Shown here: piece by piece, positions 18,061 through 26,305 of the stretch
Numbering within the stretch: the first letter of the stretch is position 1
Layout: the number at the start of each line of letters is the position of its first letter
NCBI GenBank assembly: GCA_030041005.1
Contig: JASHOR010000104.1
Coordinates: forward strand, 1 to 55,219
DNA from: Xanthobacteraceae bacterium
Lineage (GTDB): Bacteria; Pseudomonadota; Alphaproteobacteria; Rhizobiales; Xanthobacteraceae
Reading direction: 5' to 3'
Length of the DNA: 55,219 nucleotides
Position numbers and translations under genes: made by a program
Notes under the pieces: model-generated
Seen by the model: the letters and a program-made list of their open reading frames with translations, nothing else
Told to the model about the DNA's origin: nothing
Databases searched by the model: none

Positions 18061-18906
18061 GTGGTCAAGAAAATCCGCGGCGTCGCGATGGAGGAAAACC
18101 TCAACAATTCGATGGGGCTTGAATTCTACAACCTGTCCCATCGGTTCGGTTATCAGTCGCCGAACTGGCCTTATTTCGAAGACGTCAAGATCGAGCGCAT
18201 CCACTACATGGCGAAGTCGGGCGTATTGTCGCAGCGCATCACCACCTCCATGCACAATACGACGCACATCGATGCTCCCGCGCACGTCGTGCAGGGCCTG
18301 CCCTTCATCGACGAGGTGCCGTTGCCGCATTTCTTCGGTTCCGGCATCGTGGTGTCGATCCCGAAAAAGAAATGGGAGCAGATCACCTATGACGATCTGG
18401 AGAAAGCCGCCGGCAAAATCGTGCAGCCGCGCGACGTGGTGATCGTCAATACCGGCTGGCACAAGCTCTACGAAGACAGCGAGGACTATTTCTGCTACGC
18501 GCCCGGCTTCGTGCCTTCGGCCGGCGAGTGGTTCGTCGAGAAGAAGGTGAAGGTGGTGGGCCACGACACCCAGGCGAACGATCACCCGCTCGCCACCGCC
18601 ATCGGTCCGCAACGCAATGGTCCGCTCCATCCGCACCTCGCCGCCGAATACAAAAAATGGTCCGGTGGACGCGATTGGAAGGAGGACTTTCCGGACTGGG
18701 AACCGGTCCATCGCATCCTGTTCAAGAACGGCATTCTGGGCATTGAGAACGTCGGCGGCGACATCGACAAGGTGACCGGAAGGCGTTGCACGTTTGCGCT
18801 GTTTCCGTGGAATTGGGAACGCGGCGACGGCTGCATCATTCGCCTGGTGGCGATCATCGACCCGAAGGGGGCCTATCGGATCGAGAAAGGGGAGAAGTTT
18901 GCATGA
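18061..18906 (+). CDS. cyclase-family metal-dependent hydrolase
   Basis: A 281-residue protein of the cyclase / kynurenine-formamidase-like family (Mn or Zn hydrolases, including isatin hydrolase). The metal motif is MHNTTHIDAPAHV at about residues 72-84, a variant of H-x-G-T-H-x-D-x-P-x-H. The GTG at 18061 was chosen because AAGGGAGA precedes it; the ATG at 18088 is possible. It is the first gene of a four-gene operon: its stop overlaps the cupin start (ATGA), and an SDR and a hydroxyacyl-CoA-dehydrogenase-like gene follow. Hydrolytic opening of a reduced ring or lactone/amide is the family chemistry; a dihydrophloroglucinol-type substrate is my hypothesis. Confidence 0.86.
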   Translation: MVKKIRGVAMEENLNNSMGLEFYNLSHRFGYQSPNWPYFEDVKIERIHYMAKSGVLSQRITTSMHNTTHIDAPAHVVQGLPFIDEVPLPHFFGSGIVVSIPKKKWEQITYDDLEKAAGKIVQPRDVVIVNTGWHKLYEDSEDYFCYAPGFVPSAGEWFVEKKVKVVGHDTQANDHPLATAIGPQRNGPLHPHLAAEYKKWSGGRDWKEDFPDWEPVHRILFKNGILGIENVGGDIDKVTGRRCTFALFPWNWERGDGCIIRLVAIIDPKGAYRIEKGEKFA

Positions 18907-19241
18907 TCGTGCGGAGATTCTCGGAAGCAAAGCCATACGAAGCGCCCAACCACCGCGACTACAAGTCGTTTCGCGTGTACGGCGCCGAGATGGGCGGCTC
19001 GCAGACTCTGGTGTTCGGTATTTCGCATTTTCTCCCCGGCGGCGGCGCCGGTCCCGATGCCTCCCCGCCTGAGAAGATCTACTACGTGCTCGCCGGCGAA
19101 CTCACGGTGATAGTCGGCGGCAAGGAGACGGTCGCGCGCGCCGGCGACAGCGTCTATATCGGCCCCAATGAGAGCCGGGAGATCATCAACCGATCGAACG
19201 AGGTTTGCACCATCGCGGTGGCGGTGGCGCCGGTGAAATGA
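18903..19241 (+). CDS. cupin domain protein
   Basis: A single-domain beta-barrel protein of 112 residues. It has both cupin motifs in shortened form, around LPGGGAGPDASPPEKIYYVLAGE and GDSVYIGPNESREIIN. The usual motif-1 histidines are largely absent (PGGGAGPDA instead of H-x-H), so metal binding is uncertain. The ATG at 18903 overlaps the stop of the cyclase gene by four bases, which implies coupled translation and a related role, perhaps as an isomerase or small accessory protein of the hydrolase. Confidence 0.84.
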   Translation: MIVRRFSEAKPYEAPNHRDYKSFRVYGAEMGGSQTLVFGISHFLPGGGAGPDASPPEKIYYVLAGELTVIVGGKETVARAGDSVYIGPNESREIINRSNEVCTIAVAVAPVK

Positions 19242-19246
19242 ATTCA

Positions 19247-19270
19247 CCTCTCCCCGCGAGCGGGGAGAGG
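19247..19270. repeat. intercistronic hairpin
   Basis: A perfect 10-bp stem, CCTCTCCCCG / CGGGGAGAGG, around the loop CGAG. It lies between the cupin and SDR genes, 15 bases ahead of the SDR start, and could stabilise or attenuate the operon message. Similar hairpins occur at 20185-20205 and 47809-47827. Confidence 0.65.
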
Positions 19271-19285
19271 CAGTAGAGGCCCATC

Positions 19286-20092
19286 ATGCCCGACGAAGAC
19301 TTCCTGAAAAACCCGCTGTCCCTGTTCGACGTGCGCGGGAAAACAGCGATCATCACCGGAGCGACCGGCGCCTTCGGTGCGCTCGCGGCGCGAGTGCTGG
19401 CCGGCGCGGGCTGCAACCTCGTGCTCTCAGCAGGCGGCACCGAGTCTTTGAAGAAGATCGCGACCGAATGCGAAGAACTTGGCGCCAAAGTCGAGGCGGT
19501 CAATATGCGCCCAACCTCCGCGGCGGTCTGCGACAAGATCGTCGAGACGGCAGTCAAGCGGTTTGGCGGCGTCGATATTTTGGTGTGCGCGTCGGGCATC
19601 AACAAGGTGCAGAAAATCGTCGATCAGGCGCCGGAAGCGTTTTCCGAAGTGATGGATGTGAACGTCACTCAATCCTGGCTGATTGCGCGCGCCGCGGGCA
19701 AGCAGATGCTGGCGCAAGGCCGCGGCGGCAAGGTGATCCTGATGTCGTCAGCGCGCGGGCTCCTTGGCCATCCGGCCGGCTACACCGCATACTGCTCCTC
19801 CAAGTCGGCGATCGACGGCATGACCAAGGCGCTCGGCTGTGAATGGGGCGATACAGGCATCACCGTCAATGCCATCGGCCCAACGGTATTTCGTTCTCCG
19901 CTCACCGCCTGGATGTACGAAGACAACGAACGCTCGACCGCAGTGCGCAAGGGCTTTCTCTCGCGTGTGCCGAAAGGCCGGCTTGGCGAGCCATCGGACC
20001 TTGCCGGCCCCCTGCTCTTTCTCGCTTCCAAAGCATCGGACTTTTATACCGGCCACGTTCTCTACGCGGACGGCGGCTACACGGCAGGGTGA
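19286..20092 (+). CDS. short-chain dehydrogenase/reductase
   Basis: A 268-residue classical SDR. The cofactor motif is TGATGAFG (about 29-36), followed by an ASG motif in place of NNAG, and an intact active site with Ser (MSSARG) and Tyr-x3-Lys (YCSSK, about 172-176). The C-terminal YADGGYTAG is typical. The protein reduces or oxidises a ketone/alcohol with NAD(P)H in the cytosol. Operon position between the cyclase/cupin pair and a hydroxyacyl-CoA-dehydrogenase-like gene suggests action on a cyclic or linear beta-keto intermediate. A phloroglucinol-reductase-like role is conceivable, not shown. Confidence 0.88.
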   Translation: MPDEDFLKNPLSLFDVRGKTAIITGATGAFGALAARVLAGAGCNLVLSAGGTESLKKIATECEELGAKVEAVNMRPTSAAVCDKIVETAVKRFGGVDILVCASGINKVQKIVDQAPEAFSEVMDVNVTQSWLIARAAGKQMLAQGRGGKVILMSSARGLLGHPAGYTAYCSSKSAIDGMTKALGCEWGDTGITVNAIGPTVFRSPLTAWMYEDNERSTAVRKGFLSRVPKGRLGEPSDLAGPLLFLASKASDFYTGHVLYADGGYTAG

Positions 20093-20140
20093 CTCCGTTC
20101 CGGCGCAATTCATGATGAGTGGATCGACTCTCACCTTGAT

Positions 20141-20205
20141 CCTCCGTCTTTCTGGAGGAGGAAAGAGCAAGCGACTTGCATTTTCCTCTCCCTGGAGGGG
20201 AGAGG
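20141..20205. repeat. two short hairpins between SDR and dehydrogenase genes
   Basis: CCTCC / GGAGG at 20141-20158 and CCTCTCCC / GGGAGAGG at 20185-20205 (loop TGGAG). They occupy the 134-base intercistronic space and belong to the same loose family as the hairpin at 19247-19270. Confidence 0.55.
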
Positions 20206-20226
20206 ATCATTGTATTTTGGCCAGTC

Positions 20227-21132
20227 ATGTCCGCCAAGGCTGAGATCGCCGTCATCGGCGCCGGCTTGATGGGCCACGGCATCGCCCAGGTATTTGCGCT
20301 TGCCGGCCACCAAGTGACGATCACCGATACCCTGGTCCAGAATCTTGATACGGCGAAATCGCGCATTGCCGCCAACCTGCGCGATCTCGGTGACGACGAG
20401 GGCGCCGTCGAGCGCGTGCAGCCATGCTTCGATCTCGGCGACGCCGTCCATCACGCCGACTATGTTGTCGAAGCGGTATCGGAGAATTTGCCGCTGAAGC
20501 AGAAGCTGTTCGGCGAGATCGAACGCCACGTGCGGCCCGATACGATTCTTGCAAGCAACACCTCAGTGATCCCGATCACTGCAATCATGCAGGGACTGCA
20601 AAGACGCGAGCGCGCGCTCGGGACCCACTGGTGGAACCCGCCATTCCTGGTGCCGTTGGTCGAGGTCATCGAGACGCAATGGACGTCGCCGCAAGCGGTG
20701 GCCTGGACCATGGACCTGCATCGCGCCGCCGGAAAAAAGCCTGCGCACGTAAAAAAGGACGTGCCGGGCTTCATCGGCAATCGGTTGCAGCATGCGCTTT
20801 GGCGCGAAGCGATTGCGCTGGTGGAAAACGGCATCTGCGATGCCGAAACGGTCGATGCCGTGATCAAGGCCTCATTCGGCCGCCGCATCGCCGTGCTTGG
20901 TCCGCTTGAGAATGCGGACCTCGTCGGCACCGATCTCACGCTTGCCATCCATGAGACGGTACTGCCGGCGATCGACAGCCGGCCGGGCCCTTCACCGTAT
21001 CTGAAAAAACTGGTGGCCGACGGCAAGCTTGGTTTCAAGTCCGGCGAGGGCTTCCGCAGGTGGAGCGCCGAAGAGCAGGCCGCCTTGCGCGCCAAGGTGT
21101 TCGCGCACCTCAAGGCAACGCGGAACGCCTGA
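20227..21132 (+). CDS. 3-hydroxyacyl-CoA dehydrogenase family protein
   Basis: A 301-residue NAD-dependent dehydrogenase. The Rossmann motif is GAGLMGHG (11-18); an SNTS segment, the catalytic His in GTHWWNPP and the KDVPGFIGNR hinge follow, and the C-terminal helical dimerisation domain is complete. The usual HFFNPP reads HWWNPP, as in subgroups acting on non-CoA acids (lambda-crystallin or carnitine dehydrogenase-like). The start at 20227 gives MSAKAEIAVIG. It is the last gene of the cyclase operon. Oxidation of a 3-hydroxy acid made by ring opening would fit this position; that is inference. Confidence 0.88.
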   Translation: MSAKAEIAVIGAGLMGHGIAQVFALAGHQVTITDTLVQNLDTAKSRIAANLRDLGDDEGAVERVQPCFDLGDAVHHADYVVEAVSENLPLKQKLFGEIERHVRPDTILASNTSVIPITAIMQGLQRRERALGTHWWNPPFLVPLVEVIETQWTSPQAVAWTMDLHRAAGKKPAHVKKDVPGFIGNRLQHALWREAIALVENGICDAETVDAVIKASFGRRIAVLGPLENADLVGTDLTLAIHETVLPAIDSRPGPSPYLKKLVADGKLGFKSGEGFRRWSAEEQAALRAKVFAHLKATRNA

Positions 21133-21223
21133 TCCAATTCAACTGAATCGGATCAGGATCTGGATTTTTCATTTGAGCATGATCTTGTCCGAAAATCGGT
21201 TTCCGCTTTTCGGGATCATGCTC
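21131..21223. repeat. double palindrome of the GAGCATGATC type
   Basis: Two adjacent inverted repeats: GATCCAATTCA / TGAATCGGATC at 21131-21154 and GAGCATGATC / GATCATGCTC at 21175-21223, the latter around TTGTCCGAAAATCGG. The second is a repeat I know as very common in Bradyrhizobium/Rhodopseudomonas-type genomes. It lies between convergent genes and its right end touches the stop of the minus-strand monooxygenase. It probably works as a bidirectional terminator. Confidence 0.8.
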
Positions 21224-22248
21224 TAAACGACGGCCGGCTCGCCGATCGTGCGCAGCGCCGGCATGACTTCGCTGGCGAACAGCTCGATGGAATGCAGCGC
21301 CTCGTCGAGCGTCATGTCGCCGAACGCGAATTGGCCGACGACGTAATTGCAGCCGGTTTCGGCAAGCTGCGCAGCCAGTAGATCCCGCACCGTCGCCGGC
21401 GAACCGGCAAGGCCTTGCCCGCGCGCCATCAGCGGTTCGAACTCCTCCGGACGCGGATGCGTCTGCGCGCGCCCACTCAGTCGCGACAGATAAATGAAGC
21501 TGTCAAACCAAGGTCGGTAGGCGCGCCTGGCGAGCCGCATCGCCTGCGCATCGGTCTCGCCCACGACGATGAAACGCCCAAGGCCGATCTTTGGCGACGG
21601 AGCGTCTCCGTGCGTCTCTCGCCAGGTCTTGCGGTAGCTGGCGACGGTGCCGCGAATGTGGTCGGTCGGATCGAGATTGATGATGTTGAGCGCTTTCCGC
21701 GCGGCCCGTGCCGCGCTGTCCGGCGCGTGGGCGCCGTACCAGATCGGCGGATGCGGCTTTTGCAGCGGCGAAAGCTCCATCGGTACGTTGTCGAAGGAAA
21801 AATGCTTGCCGTGAAAATCGAGCGTCTTGTGCGTGAGACCATTTAGGATCACTTCGACGGCCTCGTTGTATATCTCCTGCGCTGTCGTTGGGTCGGCGCC
21901 GAAAAAAGCAAGCTCGACCGGCGAAGCACCACGGCCGAAGCTGAGCTCGAGCCTGCCGCCGCTCATCTGGTCGAGCATGCAGATTTCGGAGATCAGCCGC
22001 AGCGGATGATAAAGCGGTACGACGAACACCATCGGGCCGAAGCGCAGCCGGCGCGTGCGCTGCGCCAAGGCGGCGAGAAACACGTTCGGCGACGGCGCCA
22101 TGCCGAGCGGTGTCGAATGGTGTTCGGCGAGGTGATAGGCGTAGAAGCCGGCGCGGTCGTAGGCTTCGGCGATTTTCAGGCGGTCTTCGTAGAACTCCGG
22201 CAGCGGTCTGCCGGCGCAGTCGAGGTGATCGAAGATGCCGAAGTCCAT
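21223..22248 (-). CDS. LLM-class flavin-dependent monooxygenase
   Basis: A 341-residue luciferase-like TIM-barrel oxidoreductase. Family traits are AYHLAEHHSTP near residue 40, FGPMVFVVPLYHPLR, MSGGRLELSFGRG and KPHPPIWYGAH. These enzymes use reduced FMN supplied by a separate reductase to hydroxylate or cleave C-S, C-N or aromatic substrates. The start at 22248 (MDFGIFDHLD) matches the family N-terminus. It is the last gene of a three-gene minus-strand run with MmgE/PrpD and a BphC-type dioxygenase. A second, only distantly similar LLM protein is at 50365. Substrate unknown. Confidence 0.87.
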   Translation of the reverse strand: MDFGIFDHLDCAGRPLPEFYEDRLKIAEAYDRAGFYAYHLAEHHSTPLGMAPSPNVFLAALAQRTRRLRFGPMVFVVPLYHPLRLISEICMLDQMSGGRLELSFGRGASPVELAFFGADPTTAQEIYNEAVEVILNGLTHKTLDFHGKHFSFDNVPMELSPLQKPHPPIWYGAHAPDSAARAARKALNIINLDPTDHIRGTVASYRKTWRETHGDAPSPKIGLGRFIVVGETDAQAMRLARRAYRPWFDSFIYLSRLSGRAQTHPRPEEFEPLMARGQGLAGSPATVRDLLAAQLAETGCNYVVGQFAFGDMTLDEALHSIELFASEVMPALRTIGEPAVV

Positions 22249-22315
22249 TTTGTCCGTCCTTGTGGGCGAACGACTGTAGCCGGGATAAAGCGAAGCGCAA
22301 TGACGTCGTCGCTGG

Positions 22316-23713
22316 TCAGGCGCGCAATAACGCAATCAGCTCGCGGCTGTCGGCCAGCTTTTCGAGCCCGATTACCGCGCCGACCAGCGCATCCTGACGC
22401 TTCTTCCCCATGACGCCGCCCGTCAGCTTGCGGAATTTCCCGACAACGTCGTCGGCGCTGGCGAAGGATCGTTCGCTGCCGCGGGGAGCTTCCCGCGTCT
22501 CGGTTTCGACCGAGCCGCCTCGGAAATGGATGTCGACCCGCACCTTGTGGCGATAAGCGGCGCCGAGCGCAGTGATCGCCGGATCGTGTACGACTTTCAC
22601 TTTTCGCGAAAGCTCGATGCGCGCCTCGTCGTTGACGCAATCCGGCGTGAACTCGTCGACGAACACGTCGCCCTTGAGCAAGAGCGTGGCAACGCAAAAC
22701 GGCATGTTGAGCTGCGCCGCCGTCAGTCCCTGCGGCTCATAGGGCCAGCCGACGTGATCGACGGTGACCTGCGAGCCGTGTACGACGATCTCTTCGATCT
22801 CGTCGAGCGCGAACGGCCGGCGCTTGCGGATGTCGCGTATGGCGTCGAGCGTGGTGTGATTGGAACCTACGCAGGAATAGAATTTCAGCGCAATACCCAT
22901 GGTCTCGAAGCGCTCGCCGAGGCCGGCGCTCAGTTCGGCCAGATTGAAGCGGTCCTGCGAGCGTGAGAACGTCGTGCAGAAGCCGCCATAAGGCGCCTCG
23001 AACACATCGACGATGCCGGTAAATCCGTTTTGCGCCAAAAGCGCAGCGTAAAGCCCGCTCTGCGCCGCGCGGCCGGCATGCATTCGCTTGACCATGGCGC
23101 CGTATTGCGCAGCCATCAGACCGCAGGACTGGGTGCCGGCGATACCGAGCGCGTGCACGGTTTTCTCCGCGTCGAGCGACAGTGCACGCGCCGCGGCGGC
23201 TGCAGCGGAGAAAACTCCGACGGTCGCGCCCGAATGCCAGCCTTGGCCGATGTGCTCCTGGCCCATGCACAACCCGACGCGCGGGCCGATCTCGTAGCCC
23301 GCGATGGCAGCGGCGAGGAAATCGCGGCCGGAGAGCTGAGCGTGGCTTTCCGCCACCGCGATCAGCGCCGGCAGCGTCACGGCGCCGACATGCAGCACCG
23401 CCTTGCGGTGCACGTCGTCGAGCTCGAAGCCCTGCACCTGCGTGCCGTTGACGAGCGCCGCATGCGACGAGGACAGTCGAGCGTTACTGCCCCAGATCGA
23501 GGTGGTGCGCGTCGTATCGAGTTTTTCCAATGTGCCGCGCAGGATGCGACACCATTGCAGATCGGCCCCGTAGATGGCGCAGCCGAGCGAATCGAGCATG
23601 AGGAGCTTTATCCGCTCGCGGACTTCAGCGGGTATCCGCTCGTAGGTCAGATGCGATACGAACTGGGCAATCGCGCGCGTGTGGGGATTGTCGGTCTTGG
23701 CGTGCGCGTCCAT
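22316..23713 (-). CDS. MmgE/PrpD family protein
   Basis: A 465-residue protein of the 2-methylcitrate dehydratase / cis-aconitate decarboxylase fold. Typical blocks are HAALVNGTQVQGFELDD, the SGRDFLAAAIAGYE segment, HSGATVGVF, KRMHAGRAAQSGL and KFYSCVGSNHT. The start at 23713 was chosen over 23731 because GAAGGCGAG precedes it. Members dehydrate or decarboxylate tricarboxylic or similar acids; many catabolic islands carry one of unknown substrate. It lies between the dioxygenase and LLM genes, so it may act on a ring-cleavage product. Confidence 0.87.
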   Translation of the reverse strand: MDAHAKTDNPHTRAIAQFVSHLTYERIPAEVRERIKLLMLDSLGCAIYGADLQWCRILRGTLEKLDTTRTTSIWGSNARLSSSHAALVNGTQVQGFELDDVHRKAVLHVGAVTLPALIAVAESHAQLSGRDFLAAAIAGYEIGPRVGLCMGQEHIGQGWHSGATVGVFSAAAAAARALSLDAEKTVHALGIAGTQSCGLMAAQYGAMVKRMHAGRAAQSGLYAALLAQNGFTGIVDVFEAPYGGFCTTFSRSQDRFNLAELSAGLGERFETMGIALKFYSCVGSNHTTLDAIRDIRKRRPFALDEIEEIVVHGSQVTVDHVGWPYEPQGLTAAQLNMPFCVATLLLKGDVFVDEFTPDCVNDEARIELSRKVKVVHDPAITALGAAYRHKVRVDIHFRGGSVETETREAPRGSERSFASADDVVGKFRKLTGGVMGKKRQDALVGAVIGLEKLADSRELIALLRA

Positions 23714-23847
23714 GGCTCGCCTTCGCTTCATGCAGCAGTCTGGACGATCTGTTCAAATCTTTTAGAACTGCACATCCGAGCGGATGATCCAATAACCCTA
23801 CAGCGCACGATCTCACGAGATTGAGGTCGGAATAACCGAGATCGGGG

Positions 23848-24882
23848 TCACTGCGCGGCAATCTTCGCCTTGGTAGCATCCCACCACGGGCAGACACCGG
23901 CCATGACCTGATAATTGCCCTCCATCACCTGCACCGGGCGGCGGTAGCCTTCTGCGGCATTCTTCAGCCGCAGCGCGCGCGCCTTCTCATTGTCCTCCTT
24001 CGATAACCAGACGCGATCGTGGCCCCACATGCTGGGACCCTCCTTGCGCTCGGTTGCTCTCCAAGTGTCGACATCGATCGAGCGCGCGCCCCAGCCGTAC
24101 TCGACCATAAAGCCGGACGGCGTAAAGCTGTAGAACGAGGTGATGAAGTCGCTGGTGTGACGGCCGAGCGTCACGCCCACCCTGCCCTCTTCTCCAAGCG
24201 CGAGATCGTAGGCCTGTCCCACATCGTCGAAGCTGTAAAGCTCCATCATGATGTGGTGCACCGCATTCTTGCCCGTCTGAATAAAGGCGAGGCTGTGATG
24301 TCGGGCATTGACATGTAAAAAGCGGGCGACGAAGGGGTGATCGTAATAGTCCGTGAGGCGGAAGCCGAGCGTGTCACGATAAAACGCCATTAGGCGTTCG
24401 ATGGTTTCCCGGCTGTCAACGTTGAGAACGACGTGGCCGAGGCCAAGCGGGCCGGTGCGGAAGCCGGAGATCGAGCGACCGGGCCTGAACGGCTCGTTCG
24501 CGGTTTCGGCGCCGTAAAAGAATTCCAGCCGATTGCCGACCGGATCGATAAGCATGATCAAAGCCTTGACGCGGCGCTCGTCGGCGAGCGCACCGGAGCC
24601 GCGCACAACGCTGATCTGCGCGGCCTCCAGACGGGCAGCCAGCGCATCGAGTGCTGCCGCATCGGCGACCTCCCAACCGAAGAACGAAATGCCGTCACCG
24701 CCGTCGGCTTCGACGATAATGCGCTGCCGGCGGTCGTCCATGCGAAAGGCGAGCGCCGATCGGGATTTATCGACTCGTTGCAGGCCGAGAAGGCCCGAGC
24801 CATAGCTCGCCCAGTCGCCCAAATCCTTGGCGCGAACTCCGATGTAGCCCAAGGCTCGCGGGGCCAAAGCCGGCATTGTCAT
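23848..24882 (-). CDS. class I (VOC) extradiol dioxygenase, BphC-like
   Basis: A 344-residue two-domain vicinal-oxygen-chelate dioxygenase. The iron ligands are intact at almost BphC numbering: His150 (GLGHVVLN), His210 (VHHIMMEL) and Glu261 (MVEYGWG). The second-sphere histidines (RHH at 195-196, GRHTSDF at 242) are also there. It should be an active Fe(II) meta-cleavage enzyme for a catechol-type ring. The start at 24882 has GAGG upstream. The MmgE/PrpD and LLM genes follow on the same strand. An unusually long C-terminal tail of about 65 residues follows the second domain. Confidence 0.88.
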   Translation of the reverse strand: MTMPALAPRALGYIGVRAKDLGDWASYGSGLLGLQRVDKSRSALAFRMDDRRQRIIVEADGGDGISFFGWEVADAAALDALAARLEAAQISVVRGSGALADERRVKALIMLIDPVGNRLEFFYGAETANEPFRPGRSISGFRTGPLGLGHVVLNVDSRETIERLMAFYRDTLGFRLTDYYDHPFVARFLHVNARHHSLAFIQTGKNAVHHIMMELYSFDDVGQAYDLALGEEGRVGVTLGRHTSDFITSFYSFTPSGFMVEYGWGARSIDVDTWRATERKEGPSMWGHDRVWLSKEDNEKARALRLKNAAEGYRRPVQVMEGNYQVMAGVCPWWDATKAKIAAQ

Positions 24883-25003
24883 CACCAACCTCGTTGCCGT
24901 CGTTGCCGGCTTATTTACACGAGCGGCGCCGTCGTTGGAACGGCCCCGTCTCAAACGGGCCCGGTTTCATCGCCTTGACAGCGTCATTTTGCGCTTTCTA
25001 CCT

Positions 25004-25080
25004 TAGTGTGGCGGTTCTGAAATCCGCATCATTTCTGCCGCGACCTCGTCATGCGGAGTTCTGAACCAAAGCCACACGAG
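25004..25080. repeat. palindromic repeat, family B copy 1
   Basis: About 77 bp. Arms GTGTGGCGGTTCTGAA.TCCGCAT and ATGCGGA.TTCTGAACC...CCACAC flank the core TTTCTGCCGCGACCTCG. It is the inverse orientation of the two copies at 35723-35913. It lies in the 295-base gap between the dioxygenase and MetE-like genes, next to a family A copy. Confidence 0.75.
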
Positions 25081-25093
25081 ATCAATAAGTTGC

Positions 25094-25167
25094 CAGTGTC
25101 CTTCGATTCCGAAGTTCGCAAACGAGGGCGCCGCGTAATGATGCGAACTTCGGAATCGGGACACTAG
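25094..25167. repeat. CTAG-ended palindromic repeat, family A copy 2
   Basis: Arms GATTCCGAAGTTCG / CGAACTTCGGAATC with the right end GGGACACTAG, nearly identical to the copy at 8038-8110. Its left CTAG has become CCAG. The right end is 10 bases ahead of the MetE-like gene start, so the element probably carries or has replaced part of that gene's leader. Confidence 0.78.
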
Positions 25168-25177
25168 CCGAACAGCC

Positions 25178-26305
25178 ATGCACGAGCGTTCGAAACCGCC
25201 CTTCCGCGCCGACCATGTCGGCAGCCTCATTCGGCCCGATGCGCTGATCCGGGCCCGCGACGCCGCCGAAAAAGGCGAGATGGCGCGTTCCGAGCTTCTG
25301 CGCATCCAGCATGACGCCATCCGCCAAGTGGTCCGCGTGCAGGAGGAACTCGGGCTCAAGCTTGTCACCGACGGAGAGTTCAACCGCCATTCCTGGCAAC
25401 GCGATTTTTTGCTCAAAATCGGCAACGTCAAGCCAACCGCTTCGCGGCTCACGGTGCGGTTCCATTCTGCCGCCGGAACGCGCGATCACACTCCGCCATC
25501 GCTGCAGGTCATCGGCAAGCTGTCCCGGCCGCAAGCGATCTTCGTCGATGATTTCAAATTCCTCAAATCCGTCGCTGCCGGGAACGTTACCCCCAAGGTT
25601 ACGATTCCATCGCCCAGTATTGTGCATTTTCGCGGCGGGCGCCGGGCGATTGACGAGCGCTCCTACCCGCAAATGGAGGCTTTCTACGACGACTTGGCGG
25701 CGGTTTATCGCGCCGAGATCGCCGACCTCGGAGCCGCGGGATGCCGTTATCTGCAGATCGACGAGGTCAACCTAGCCTATCTGTGCGATCCGGAGCTGCG
25801 CCGGCAGGTCGCCAATCTCGGCGAGAATCCCGAGACGCTGCCGCGGACATATGCGGCACTGCTCAACGCGGCAATCGCCAGCAGGTCGGCCGACATGACC
25901 GTATGCATGCATCTCTGCCGCGGCAATTTCGCGGGCGCCTGGATCGCGGAAGGCGGATACGAGCCCATCGCCGAGCTGCTGTTCAACGAGATCGGCGTCG
26001 ACGGCTATTTTCTCGAATACGATACGGAACGCGCGGGCAGCTTCGCCCCGCTGCGGTTCTTGCCGAAGGGAAAGATCGCAGTGCTCGGCCTGATCACCAC
26101 GAAGAGTCAAAAAATGGAAAGCAAGGATGAGCTGAAACGGCGGATCGAGGAAGCCAGCCGCTACGCCCCGCTCGAACAGCTCGCGCTCTCGCCACAATGC
26201 GGGTTCTCCAGCGGCATCGGTGGCAACGCCATGACAGCCGAGGATGAGATTGCCAAGCTGAAGCTCGTGGTCGAGACGGCGCACGAGGTCTGGGGGTCGG
26301 CATAA
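25178..26305 (+). CDS. cobalamin-independent methionine synthase (MetE C-terminal domain)-like methyltransferase
   Basis: A 375-residue single-barrel protein equal to the catalytic half of MetE. All four zinc ligands are visible: His245, Cys247 (MHLCRGN), Glu280 and Cys341 (SPQCGFSS). The folate-binding N-terminal half of full MetE is absent, as in the YxjG/MesD-like short forms that use other methyl donors. Start at the ATG at 25178. It lies in an aromatic catabolic block and a second short form lies at 35910. A role in moving methyl groups from methoxylated or methylated substrates is a hypothesis; simple methionine synthesis is the alternative. Confidence 0.86.
   Translation: MHERSKPPFRADHVGSLIRPDALIRARDAAEKGEMARSELLRIQHDAIRQVVRVQEELGLKLVTDGEFNRHSWQRDFLLKIGNVKPTASRLTVRFHSAAGTRDHTPPSLQVIGKLSRPQAIFVDDFKFLKSVAAGNVTPKVTIPSPSIVHFRGGRRAIDERSYPQMEAFYDDLAAVYRAEIADLGAAGCRYLQIDEVNLAYLCDPELRRQVANLGENPETLPRTYAALLNAAIASRSADMTVCMHLCRGNFAGAWIAEGGYEPIAELLFNEIGVDGYFLEYDTERAGSFAPLRFLPKGKIAVLGLITTKSQKMESKDELKRRIEEASRYAPLEQLALSPQCGFSSGIGGNAMTAEDEIAKLKLVVETAHEVWGSA

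Noticed and set aside
16949-18442. 497-codon plus-strand frame crossing two genes
   Set aside because: Runs antisense to the amidohydrolase and then out of frame through the cyclase gene; not coding.
25004-25177. Possible cobalamin or SAM riboswitch ahead of the MetE-like gene
   Set aside because: The leader consists of two palindromic repeat elements also found next to unrelated genes; no conserved riboswitch core was seen.
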